Assembly: GCA_965200615.1 (NCBI GenBank)
Contig: OZ241377.1
Span: 4,712,001 to 4,776,000, forward strand
From: Bin5 sp965200615
Lineage (GTDB): Bacteria; Chloroflexota; Anaerolineae; Caldilineales; Caldilineaceae
Length of the DNA: 64,000 bases
Direction of reading: 5' to 3'
The position numbers were made by a program, and so were the translations under genes. Shown here piece after piece: positions 55,830 through 63,459 of this stretch; position 1 is the first letter of the stretch, and each line of letters starts with the position of its first letter. The notes beneath the pieces are model-generated. The model saw nothing but the letters and a program-made list of their open reading frames with translations. It had not been told where the DNA came from and searched no databases.

Positions 55830-56971
55830 AAATTATCGCTCTCGACACTGTATGCCTGTCACGCATGCACGAGCCGGAACGGCAGTGGATCACTGCCAGC
55901 TACCGTACCGTGAAGGCCGATTGCGCGGTTGTACGGGTCCAGACGGATGAGGGACTGGTCGGCATTGGAGAAGCGAGCGCTTACGGTGTGCCGCCCCGCA
56001 TCGCCGAATGGGTGGACTGGCTGGCGCCGACGCTCATTGGCAAGGACGCGACAGACAAGGCCACGCCGCCGCATCCGAACGGCCGCGACCGCGCCCATGA
56101 CGCGGCCGTTGCCGGTATCGACTGCGCGCTGTGGGACCTGCGCGGGAAGGCGGCGGGCAAGCGGGTCAGCGAACTGCTCGGCGCCAGCCCGTCCGACACG
56201 GTACCGATGTACGCGTCCAGCGGATGCCGCTATGACTGGCGGGACCGGCCCGAACAGTTGATCGATGAGGCCTTGGGATACGTTGAACAGGGTTTCCCGG
56301 TGATGAAGTTTCGCATTGGCACGCACTGGGAGTGGGACGGCGTGACCGTTGACCGCTTTCTCAGCCTGGTGCGAGAGCTGCATCAGGCGGTGGCAGGTCG
56401 GATGAAGCTGGCGCTGGACGGGAACTGCCGACTTACGCTGGAGGAGGCGCTGCCCATTGCCAGGGAGCTGGACCGGCTGGAATTCGCCTGGCTGGAGGAG
56501 CCGATCCCTTGGAGCGATATCGACGGCTATGCCGCGCTTGCCGCCGCGGTGGATATGCCTGTAACCGGAGGCGAAAGCTTCACAACGCTGGAGCAGTTTC
56601 GCCCCTATATCGAGAAGCGGGCCTATGATATCGTGCAACCTGACGCGGGTGTCTGCGGCCTGACTGAACTGGTGCGCATTGCGGAGCTGGCGGCGCATCA
56701 CGGCCTCAAACTTTATCCCCATTCCTGGCACAATGGATTGATGGCGATGGCGCACGCGCACGCGGTTGCTGCCTTGCCCAACCTGGAGATTCTGGAGGTC
56801 TGCCAGATTCAGGGGCCGCTGCAATGGGATATCGCCGCAGAGCCGCCAGCAATGAAGAGCGGACATCTGCATCTGCCGGACAGCTCCGGCCTGGGAATCG
56901 AGTTGGCAGAAGGGGTTGCCGAGCGTTACCCTTACATCGAAGGGCACTACGCACTGACGGTCGATCGGTAG
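55826..56971 (+). CDS. Enolase-superfamily (mandelate racemase-type) enzyme
   Basis: The 381-residue protein has the enolase-superfamily barrel. Strand 2 has K-x-R (VMKFRIG). Metal ligands are Asp in LALDGNCRLT, Glu in WLEEPIPW and Glu in VTGGESFTT. A catalytic His is in YPHSWHNG. It overlaps the 661-residue protein by 4 bases and is followed by a Gfo/Idh gene, as in sugar-acid dehydratase pathways. A second enolase-superfamily gene is at 26841; the two differ in the strand-2 motif. Confidence 0.88.
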   Translation: MKIIALDTVCLSRMHEPERQWITASYRTVKADCAVVRVQTDEGLVGIGEASAYGVPPRIAEWVDWLAPTLIGKDATDKATPPHPNGRDRAHDAAVAGIDCALWDLRGKAAGKRVSELLGASPSDTVPMYASSGCRYDWRDRPEQLIDEALGYVEQGFPVMKFRIGTHWEWDGVTVDRFLSLVRELHQAVAGRMKLALDGNCRLTLEEALPIARELDRLEFAWLEEPIPWSDIDGYAALAAAVDMPVTGGESFTTLEQFRPYIEKRAYDIVQPDAGVCGLTELVRIAELAAHHGLKLYPHSWHNGLMAMAHAHAVAALPNLEILEVCQIQGPLQWDIAAEPPAMKSGHLHLPDSSGLGIELAEGVAERYPYIEGHYALTVDR

Positions 56972-57056
56972 TCTCAGTAATAAGACGGCAGGCGTGCGCA
57001 GGTCCGCGGAATCTGTTGACTGCCTGCCGCAAGGACGTGGAAGGCGAGAATTGAAC

Positions 57057-58202
57057 ATGAAGAAAGTACGCGTTGCCGTCGCCGGCATGGGTATAGGCAG
57101 GCCCAACGGTCTCGCGTTGGCAAGCAACCCGCGCGCGGAGGTGGTGGCGCTTTGTGATCTGGTCGAGGAGAGCATGACCGACTTCGCGGCGCTCCTGCCT
57201 GAGCCGGACGAAGTTCGCCTGTACACGGATTTCGACGAACTGTGCCGCAGCCGGGAGATCGACGCCGTCTTTATCGGCACACCCAATCAGCTGCATGTGC
57301 CGATGGGGCTGAAAGCGGTGGCCCATGACAAACATGTCCTGGTGACAAAGCCGCTGGCCGACTCTGTGGAGGCGGCGGAGCGGCTGGTGAATACGGCAGA
57401 GGCGGCCGGAGTCGTAAACATGATGTCTCTCTCCACCCGTTTTTCCGCAGAGGTTCAATATATGGGCGCGCTGGCGCGATTGGGGACTTTCGGCGAGCTA
57501 TACTACGCCCGCGCCCGCAGCATCCGCCGCAACGGCATTCCGGCGTGGAATACCGGCTTCATCCGCAAAGGCGGCGGCGCGTTCCGCGATATGGGCGTGC
57601 ATGTACTGGACTCGGCATGGTGGATACTGGGGATGCCGCGACCGGTGAGCGTGACCGGTGTCGCCGGCGCGAAGTTCGGGCCGCGCGGGCTGGGCTTCTT
57701 CGGGCGCAAGGCGCCGGATGAAGTCGCAACGGCGCCGGAGAGTTACTTCAGCCAGTTTGCCGCGGACGACTACGCCGGCGGTTTCATCCGTTTTGAAGAA
57801 GGCGGCGCGCTGCAGGTAGAGAGCTTTTGGGCCTCCCACCAGCCAGGTGACCTGCAGATTGAACTGTTCGGCGACGAAGCGGGGGCACAACTGCGGCCGC
57901 CAACGCTGTACACAAATAGCCCTGTCCCGGCTGCGGTGGTCGAAGCGGCTAAGGGGTTTGGCGCCAAACCCCAGGCAGGGCGCGGCCTGAAGGATGAGGG
58001 CCGCCCTCTGGACATCACGTTCGATGGTCTTACGCAGGAAAGAAGTAAGGCTTGGAACACAATTGCAGATCACTTCATCGAATGCATTTTGGATGGCGTC
58101 CCGTGCGAGGCGCCTCTGCGCCACGGCTTGATCGTACAGGAGATGATGGAGGGTCTGCTGAAAAGCGCGGAAAGTGGGGAGGAAGTTCGACTTGACGGGT
58201 GA
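57057..58202 (+). CDS. Gfo/Idh/MocA-family oxidoreductase
   Basis: From the ATG at 57057 this is 381 residues. An NAD(P) loop (VAGMGIGRPNG) opens it. VTKPLADSVEAAERLV carries the Lys-Pro motif. The GGGAFRDMGVHVLDSAWWILG helix holds the family's His/Asp site. The upstream open frame has no ribosome site. It is the second such enzyme in the window and probably oxidises the product of the enolase-superfamily enzyme before it. Confidence 0.87.
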   Translation: MKKVRVAVAGMGIGRPNGLALASNPRAEVVALCDLVEESMTDFAALLPEPDEVRLYTDFDELCRSREIDAVFIGTPNQLHVPMGLKAVAHDKHVLVTKPLADSVEAAERLVNTAEAAGVVNMMSLSTRFSAEVQYMGALARLGTFGELYYARARSIRRNGIPAWNTGFIRKGGGAFRDMGVHVLDSAWWILGMPRPVSVTGVAGAKFGPRGLGFFGRKAPDEVATAPESYFSQFAADDYAGGFIRFEEGGALQVESFWASHQPGDLQIELFGDEAGAQLRPPTLYTNSPVPAAVVEAAKGFGAKPQAGRGLKDEGRPLDITFDGLTQERSKAWNTIADHFIECILDGVPCEAPLRHGLIVQEMMEGLLKSAESGEEVRLDG

Positions 58203-58256
58203 AAATGCAGGATGAGTCTTTGCTTCAGTGAGGCATGACGGACAAGGAGGAGAAGG

Positions 58257-59165
58257 ATGCCGGTTCTAAGCGACAAAGATTGGGCTTTTTGGGAAGAGAA
58301 CGGTTATGTCGTAGTCCCAAATGCGGTGCCGCAGGAGAATCTGGACGCGCTTGTCGAGCAGATATGGACTTTCCTGGAGATGAAGGAGGCTGACGAGGAA
58401 ACTTGGTACAGGTACAAACCCTATACGCGTGAAGATCTCTGTTCCCCTATCTCACAGGCGGGGATGGTCGAGATGTACCAGCACCAGACCCTGTGGGACA
58501 ACCGTCAATACCCGCGCCTCCATCAGGCGTTCAGCGAGATGCTGGGCACGGAGAAACTGTGGGTATCGCTGGACCGCGCCAACATGAAGCCGCCCGACAG
58601 GGCTGACAGACCGGAGTGGGGCCACAGGGGGATGATCCACTGGGATATTGACACCGGCGAACTGCCCTTGCTGGAGGGAGACGAAATAGCCGCAACCTGG
58701 CTCCCGAACCCGGACACGCACATTGGCCTGCAGGGCGTTCTCTACCTGACCGACACCGACGTAGATCAGGGCGGCTTTCAGTGTATTCCCGGTTTCCACA
58801 GGACATTTTACGATTGGGTCGCTACGCAGCCGGCTGACCGCAATCCGCGCTTTCCGGACATGGACGGCCTCGACATCAAAGTCGTAGAGGGCAAGGCCGG
58901 TGATTTTGTCATCTGGCACCGGCTGCTGGCGCACGGCAACGGCCACAACCGCTCAACGCGGCCGCGGTTGGCCCAGTACATCACGATGTCGCCGACGCCG
59001 GAGAAGGACGAGGCGCAGCGCGCGGCGCGTATTCGCTCCTGGCAGGAGTGCCGCCCCATGGAACACTGGCCTGGAGACCTGCGCGATTGGGAGCGCCGGC
59101 ATCAGACGCCGGCCAAGCTGACGCCGCTTGGACGCAAACTATTGGGGGTGGATTCCTGGGACTGA
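58257..59165 (+). CDS. Phytanoyl-CoA dioxygenase (PhyH)-family protein
   Basis: The 302-residue Fe(II)/2-oxoglutarate-type enzyme has the metal triad: His and Asp in IHWDIDTG, and His in LLAHGNGHN. Arg in TRPRLAQY binds 2-oxoglutarate. GGFQCIPGFHR is a family helix. GGAGG precedes the ATG. It ends the sugar operon and may demethylate or hydroxylate a substrate; many host-associated bacteria carry such genes with sugar operons. Confidence 0.87.
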   Translation: MPVLSDKDWAFWEENGYVVVPNAVPQENLDALVEQIWTFLEMKEADEETWYRYKPYTREDLCSPISQAGMVEMYQHQTLWDNRQYPRLHQAFSEMLGTEKLWVSLDRANMKPPDRADRPEWGHRGMIHWDIDTGELPLLEGDEIAATWLPNPDTHIGLQGVLYLTDTDVDQGGFQCIPGFHRTFYDWVATQPADRNPRFPDMDGLDIKVVEGKAGDFVIWHRLLAHGNGHNRSTRPRLAQYITMSPTPEKDEAQRAARIRSWQECRPMEHWPGDLRDWERRHQTPAKLTPLGRKLLGVDSWD

Positions 59166-59221
59166 AATCTCGACAGTGTTGATCCCCGCGCCTTTGTGAT
59201 ACCACGCCAACCTATCATTGC

Positions 59222-59260
59222 ATGAAGGAATCCACAGGTATATCCTGTGGATTCCTTCAT
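59222..59260. repeat. Hairpin repeat, copy 1
   Basis: A perfect inverted repeat has 17-base arms (ATGAAGGAATCCACAGG with its reverse complement) around TATAT. It is closely related to the hairpin at 60064-60098. The two lie just before and just after the LuxR-type gene. There is no T-tract, so this is not a standard terminator. Confidence 0.85.
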
Positions 59261-59371
59261 GTTACGCCCCAGATATCTCCGATGGTTTTACGAGTGGCGC
59301 TTTCCCCTCGACGCCGCCCTGGGCACGCGCCCCAAATATCATGGCCGAGAGCTCTTCCCCGCTGAACGCTT

Positions 59372-60001
59372 ATGCTCAAGATATTGGTCGCAAATCAGAC
59401 ATCGATTATCCGCGGTGGACTCCGTGAGATCATCAGCAGTGAAGACGACTTTGAATTCGCCGGCGAAGTTGACAGCGGTTATCCGGCGCAGAGGCGCTGC
59501 CTCCAGATGCAGCCGCATGTCGCTGTCCTCGATTCTTCGCTGCCCGGCCCTTCCGTACCTTCTCTGGTAGACAACCTGTCCTCGTGCTGTCCAAAAATGA
59601 ACATACTGATTCTGGCGGACCCTGCCGGAGATGTAGACATTCGGAATCTGGTCGAAAAGAGGATAAGCGGCTGTATTCTCCAGAACGAGCCGGACATTCT
59701 GATTGTCCACGCCATCCGAACGGTGGGATTGGGCGCTGCCTGGTTCAGCAAATGCTTTATTGCCGAATTGCTGCGGCAAGAGTCAGACAGGCCTCAAGAT
59801 ACAGATGAAGAATGTGACCTGACGCGCCGTGAACAGGAGGTGGCCAAACTCGTGGCAATGGGGCTGAGCAACAGGCAGATTGCCCGTTCTCTGTCAGTCA
59901 AAGAACGGACAGTTGAATTTCATATGACCAACATTCTCCAGAAGTTGAACATGGATAATCGAGTAGCCGTTGCCATGTGGGCAAGAGATTATATTCGGTA
60001 G
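59372..60001 (+). CDS. LuxR-type response regulator with degenerate receiver
   Basis: The 209-residue protein has a receiver domain (about 1-120) and a LuxR-type HTH (about 148-205: LTRREQEVAKLVAMGLSNRQIA and VKERTVEFHMTNILQKL). The phosphorylation-site Asp is present in VAVLDSSLPG, but the acidic pair is Asn-Gln (VANQTSI) and the conserved Lys is absent near GCILQ. So normal phospho-signalling is doubtful. It sits between two matching hairpins and before the first cysteine-rich gene, which it may control. No kinase gene is next to it. Confidence 0.85.
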   Translation: MLKILVANQTSIIRGGLREIISSEDDFEFAGEVDSGYPAQRRCLQMQPHVAVLDSSLPGPSVPSLVDNLSSCCPKMNILILADPAGDVDIRNLVEKRISGCILQNEPDILIVHAIRTVGLGAAWFSKCFIAELLRQESDRPQDTDEECDLTRREQEVAKLVAMGLSNRQIARSLSVKERTVEFHMTNILQKLNMDNRVAVAMWARDYIR

Positions 60002-60063
60002 ACCTCCGTAACAGCAGATCGCAACCCCGAATTCTCTCCCCTGTCATACGAATATCCCTACCT

Positions 60064-60098
60064 GAAGGAATCCGCAGGCGTGACCTGCAGATTCCTTC
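60064..60098. repeat. Hairpin repeat, copy 2
   Basis: An inverted repeat has 15-base arms (GAAGGAATCCGCAGG with one mismatch in the partner) around CGTGA. It shares the GAAGGAATCC-CAGG arm with copy 1 at 59222-59260. It lies 62 bases after the LuxR-type gene. Confidence 0.85.
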
Positions 60099-60276
60099 GT
60101 CGCAACAATAGAGACGGATAGCATACATTTTAATACGAGACCGGGGGTGATCTCGACTTTCCCCTGCTCAGAGGGTCACGGCGGGTCATTCCCCGGTCGA
60201 TTCACTGATTGTGGATTTCCGCCATATCAATCCATTAGGAAATCCTTTTCCCCACTCTCACCTCAAGGAGGAGATC

Positions 60277-60780
60277 ATGAAGAAATTCGTTACGCTATTC
60301 ATTACGCTGATAGTTCTTGCCAGCGCGCTGGTCGTACCCGTGCAGGCCAGCACCGATGCGATAGAAGACGACGATACTGGTGTATGCCAGCCAATGTCAT
60401 GGTCGGAACTCAGCAATATTCTTTCGATGCAGATCGGACCAGCTCACATCCTGGGGATGCCTGAGCCATTTCTCATGGCGGAGGTGGGCGGCGGGACAGT
60501 CAGTGATTTAGCGTATCATGGAGGCGATGATAGCGACCATTCCTGCACGCCCGGTGCAAGCTGCGAGCATGGGCAACCAGGATGTGCCTGTCATATGCAT
60601 TGTACAGGTTGCCGGGAAGCGTATACAGACAACGCCTGCGTTGCGATCATAATGTTGAACGTTTGCACAAAGATATCGGACCCCATTTGGCGCGGAGTCT
60701 GTGCTGCAGGAGCGAGAGCATCTTGCTACTATCCCAGATCCTGTGATCACTGTGGGCGACGCTGTACACAAAACTGCTGA
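60277..60780 (+). CDS. Secreted cysteine-rich protein, unknown family
   Basis: From the ATG at 60277, which has AAGGAGG 6 bases before it, this is 167 residues. A signal peptide (FVTLFITLIVLASALVVPVQA) is followed by an acidic linker. The last 80 residues (from about residue 89) hold about 15 cysteines in CxC, CxxC and single-Cys spacing, with GCACHMHCTGC in the middle. I do not recognise the family. A thick knot of disulfides outside the cell is likely. It ends before a strong terminator and follows the LuxR-type gene. Confidence 0.7.
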   Translation: MKKFVTLFITLIVLASALVVPVQASTDAIEDDDTGVCQPMSWSELSNILSMQIGPAHILGMPEPFLMAEVGGGTVSDLAYHGGDDSDHSCTPGASCEHGQPGCACHMHCTGCREAYTDNACVAIIMLNVCTKISDPIWRGVCAAGARASCYYPRSCDHCGRRCTQNC

Positions 60781-60815
60781 TCAGGATGATTATAGATTTG
60801 CATTGATCCTAATTC

Positions 60816-60849
60816 AAAAGAACAGATCACAGCTGTGATCTGTTCTTTT
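60816..60849. terminator. Perfect palindrome, likely two-way terminator
   Basis: A 34-base perfect palindrome has 17-base arms, AAAAGAACAGATCACAG and its reverse complement. In either direction the stem ends in a T-rich TTCTTTT strand. It fits a terminator after the cysteine-rich gene, and overlaps the 3' end of the small minus-strand frame. Confidence 0.75.
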
Positions 60850-61006
60850 GCGTGCTATCGCTGCTTCCCTTATTTGACTCCCCGTGTTTTAACCAGATTT
60901 TTATCCAAGTCCAGACTCTGGGCTCCGGATGTTTCTTGCTGCGACTCACCGCAGCATCGATCATCATAATTGCGGTTATGATGATTGTTTCGATCAATGT
61001 AGACAT
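60827..61006 (-). CDS. Possible small membrane peptide
   Basis: A 59-residue frame starts at an ATG with AGGGGA before it. It opens with a short hydrophobic stretch (LIETIIITAIMMIDAAV) and continues basic and polar (SRSKKHPEPRVWTWIKIW). The shape recalls type I toxin or small phage membrane peptides, but there is no sequence match that I know. Its stop lies inside the terminator palindrome. The plus strand shows no gene here. Confidence 0.3.
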   Translation of the reverse strand: MSTLIETIIITAIMMIDAAVSRSKKHPEPRVWTWIKIWLKHGESNKGSSDSTQKNRSQL

Positions 61007-61168
61007 AGTTTGTCCCCTGTGGTGCTAGAGGCTGTTTGAAATAACACAATTTCGGCCAGAGTCAAAGTTACTGGGGCCTTATGCCAGGGCGTACGCATCT
61101 TATTGGGAGAGAACTTTGAGGAGATAACCAGTTTTCCAGCCGGCAGGCGCTTTTTTCTATCCACCGAG

Positions 61169-61609
61169 TTATTTGGTCCGCCACCTATATGCAAATATTC
61201 CCACTGCCCCCCCAATTACTACCGCTGTCAACACGGCCATTAACTCCTCCGAGATGTCAGGCAGTAACAGTTTGAGGGCGAGCACGCCGAGTGCCACCAC
61301 AAGCCCTGCTGTAACCGCCACTTTCAACAACCCCCAAGACTTCACCTTCTCATCCATTGTCCTCCTCCCGTAAGAGGTAACTGTGCTGACCCACCAAACG
61401 TTGCTACCGCCTCCGCCGAAACCATGCATTAACCGCGAACAACGCCAACCAACCATACATGCGAACGCTACCACCCACCCCTTATCGAGTTCAGGCTCAG
61501 GAAGAAACGGTACCAATAGCAAGGAAACGAGTACCGCCACAATAGGCGCCACAATCAGGGATCCCTTATGCCACTGCTTTGACTTTGACTTCACCCAATC
61601 ATTCTTCAT
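61169..61609 (-). CDS. Small membrane protein(s), apparent tandem pair read as one frame
   Basis: From the ATG at 61609 there are 146 residues with four hydrophobic helices. A second ATG at 61357, with a GGAGGAGGA site, gives a 62-residue two-helix protein (MDEKVKSWGLLK...). The two starts share ACGGGAGG and the start of the protein (V-K-S), as if a small gene was duplicated and the first copy lost its stop. Both or either may be made. There is no known family; ends are basic (AYRWRTK). Confidence 0.5.
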   Translation of the reverse strand: MKNDWVKSKSKQWHKGSLIVAPIVAVLVSLLLVPFLPEPELDKGWVVAFACMVGWRCSRLMHGFGGGGSNVWWVSTVTSYGRRTMDEKVKSWGLLKVAVTAGLVVALGVLALKLLLPDISEELMAVLTAVVIGGAVGIFAYRWRTK

Positions 61610-61630
61610 TGCCCCCTCCCGTAAACGCTG

Positions 61631-61787
61631 GGTAGTGGTTATGTATTGACTGATGAGGCTGAGCGGAATTGGCCGGTTGTCGCCAAACCGATATTCAACT
61701 ACGAGGAGAACCTCAGCAATGATTACGAGCATTTTCGTACATCGCTGCCCACATTGCAACAGCGGGAACACCTGCAAGGTATGGTAG
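61631..61787 (+). mobile_element. IS1-family left end fragment with start of insA
   Basis: GGTAGTGGTTATGTATTGAC... at 61631-61657 matches, at about 23 of 27 positions, the IS1-type end at 63883-63909. After 60 bases a GAGGAG site precedes an ATG at 61719 that opens a 22-residue frame with HRCPHCNSGNTC, the InsA zinc-ribbon start of IS1 elements. The frame stops at once, so only the first part of an insA gene remains. Confidence 0.5.
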
Positions 61788-61933
61788 GGTGTGCGTTAGA
61801 GTTAGGGCACATCAGAGTAGCAGGTTGCAAACCCCAGCGTGACTCCCCAGCGGTAGCCGGAAACTCGCCCCCATTTTGGGATGCACCCAAATGCAATAGA
61901 TCGGCACCCAACATAAACGAAGAAAGGATCATA

Positions 61934-62422
61934 ATGAGACGGTTACTGATTGTCATTCTTACTATTCTGCTGCTAATTCTGCCCACTACGCTGTTTACAC
62001 GAGTCATGCTGTTGGAGGCAGCGCCTATCCAACAGGTCAATGTTCTTTCGCTGTTTGGCGAGATCGAGGACCGGCTGGCAAAGATTGAAGAACGCCAGGC
62101 ATGGCGAGATGTGCTGGAAATGATGAACTGCGAGTATGTTGAGATGAAGAATCCCGAACGGGAGAAATACTTCAACGGCATTCGGGTTTACGATAACTAT
62201 GAGACGACTCTGGCCTGTCTGTTCCACAGGAATCCGCCAGGCCATATTTACGAAACGCCGCCGGGTCATGTCAATCCGCCCGGGTTTGAACACTACACCA
62301 ATGTCGACCTAGCCCCTCTAGTCCAGAAATCTCAACTCCATGTGCATGACGGCTATGACCCTCATCTACATGACCCCGACAGCCCACACCTTCATTTCGA
62401 TGAAGAACAGCCTTCCGAGTAG
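61934..62422 (+). CDS. Membrane-anchored protein with His/Pro-rich tail
   Basis: From the ATG at 61934, with AGAAAGGA before it, this is 162 residues. An N-terminal helix (LLIVILTILLLILPTTLF) acts as an anchor or signal. A short helix with IEDRLAKIEERQ may be coiled coil. The last 65 residues are Pro- and His-rich (NPPGHIYETPPGHVNPPG, then HVHDGYDPHLHDPDSPHLHF) and could bind metal. The frame is open for 96 codons upstream, but that part is IS1 remnant and spacer. No known family. Confidence 0.6.
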   Translation: MRRLLIVILTILLLILPTTLFTRVMLLEAAPIQQVNVLSLFGEIEDRLAKIEERQAWRDVLEMMNCEYVEMKNPEREKYFNGIRVYDNYETTLACLFHRNPPGHIYETPPGHVNPPGFEHYTNVDLAPLVQKSQLHVHDGYDPHLHDPDSPHLHFDEEQPSE

Positions 62423-62490
62423 CAGATACAGGGTAGGCCACTTGTTCACATAACTTCTATTCTCAAAAGCCACCTTTAGGAGAAGAACCG

Positions 62491-62854
62491 ATGTGTGTTA
62501 AAATGTTGCGGACAATCGTGCTGTGCTGTCTTCTGGCGCTGTCGCTCACCGCCGGGGTCGTTCAGGCCGAAAATGACGGACAGGATTTGGTCGATAACGA
62601 GCCTGTCCAAGAAACTGCCTGTGAGGAACTGGACTGGGAGGATGTTACATTTGCCCTGATGGATGGCAACGTCGAATTTCAGGACGCTCGCCCAGGGACA
62701 TTGCAAATACTCCCTCATCTGTCAGGGAGGTCGGATTTGTAGTCGCTGTATACGGTGGGGAGAATGCGGTGAAGGGCCGGATACATATCGGTGCTGTAAA
62801 TTCACGCTCTACTGGCCCTGTCCTTTCTACTTCTGCTGTGTCGGCCATAAGTAA
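62491..62854 (+). pseudogene. Cysteine-rich secreted peptide precursor, frameshifted
   Basis: AGGAG precedes the ATG at 62491. A signal peptide (TIVLCCLLALSLTAGVVQA) and an acidic propeptide follow. In the first frame it ends at 62742. From about 62690 the second frame runs on through QGHCKYSLICQGGRICSRC and WGECGEGPDTYRCCK to a stop at 62852. Removing one base near GACGCTCGCC joins leader and core into about 120 residues. The core has ten to eleven cysteines in C-x(5)-C-x(5)-C-x(2)-C spacing plus two CC pairs. The layout recalls pre-pro disulfide peptides. Confidence 0.6.
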
Positions 62855-63000
62855 TCCATGTAGTTTGGCGCCATCCCAAGATGTGCAGTCGCTGCATAGT
62901 CTGGGGAGAGTGCGGCGAGGGTCCAGACACCTACCGATGCTGCAAGTTCACGATTTATTGGCCTTGCCCAACGGTAAGATGCTGTTTCGGGCATAAGTAA
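62735..63000 (+). repeat. Tandem duplication of a cysteine-rich coding module (146-base offset)
   Basis: Module 1 (codons from 62735 to the stop at 62852) and module 2 (62881 to the stop at 62998) align without gaps over 38 codons at an offset of 146 bases. 32 of 38 residues are identical, including all cysteines, while about 18 codons differ only by silent third bases. The offset is not a multiple of three, so module 2 lies in a different frame. Confidence 0.85.
62851..63000 (+). pseudogene. Second copy of the cysteine-rich module, without leader
   Basis: The open stretch 62851-63000 encodes CSRCIVWGECGEGPDTYRCC and continues to FGHK before a TAA at 62998. It has no signal peptide and no ribosome site of note; an ATG at 62881 would give 39 residues. 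It is a copy of the core in the preceding gene. It may be a leaderless remnant, or the end of a gene whose 5' part was lost. Confidence 0.55.
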
Positions 63001-63057
63001 ACCATAGCTGGTCATCCCCCGGCCGGCTACCTGATAGCCCAGCTCGAAAGACCAGAT

Positions 63058-63459
63058 ATGAGATTCTTGAAATACGGGACAGTCGGCACGCTCGGAACCA
63101 TCACGGATATCGCAGTCATGCAGGCCCTTATAGTTCTGGCCGGGACAGTGCCGGTGTTCGCCAATGGAGTTGGCTTTGTAGCGGCAGTTATGCAGAACTT
63201 CGCCCTCAACCGCTACTTCACCTTTCCAGAGAGCCGTGACCAGGCCGCATCAAGACAGATCGTCAAATTCTTCCTGGTCAGCCTTGTGGGTCTGGCCCTG
63301 AATCTGCCGGTCTTCATGTTTGTGGATTTGACGGTGAGCTACTATTTTCAGATAGACTGGGGTTACCGTCTGGCGAAACTGTGCGCTATCGGAGTTGTCC
63401 TGATCTGGAACTATTATGCAAACCGAACCTGGACATTTCAGAGCAGAGAGGCAATCTGA
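63058..63459 (+). CDS. GtrA-family membrane protein
   Basis: The 133-residue protein has four helices with the GtrA pattern: RFLKYGTVGTLGTITDIAVM, then NGVGFVAAVMQNFALNRYFTF and a closing NYYANRTWTF. GtrA-like proteins move lipid-linked sugars or help glycosylation. No glycosyltransferase is next to it. It lies between the cysteine-rich modules and a convergent small gene, close to the IS1 end. Confidence 0.87.
   Translation: MRFLKYGTVGTLGTITDIAVMQALIVLAGTVPVFANGVGFVAAVMQNFALNRYFTFPESRDQAASRQIVKFFLVSLVGLALNLPVFMFVDLTVSYYFQIDWGYRLAKLCAIGVVLIWNYYANRTWTFQSREAI

Noticed and set aside
59218..59427. A small protein over the first hairpin
   Set aside because: The frame runs through a perfect inverted repeat and has no ribosome site or homology.
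60994..61215. A 73-codon minus-strand frame overlapping the small genes
   Set aside because: No ribosome site, no hydrophobic or domain pattern, and it overlaps two better candidates.
61631..61787. C-terminal end of an IS1 transposase on the minus strand at the left fragment
   Set aside because: The minus-strand text next to the terminal repeat does not match the InsB end, while the plus strand gives an InsA-like CPHC start.
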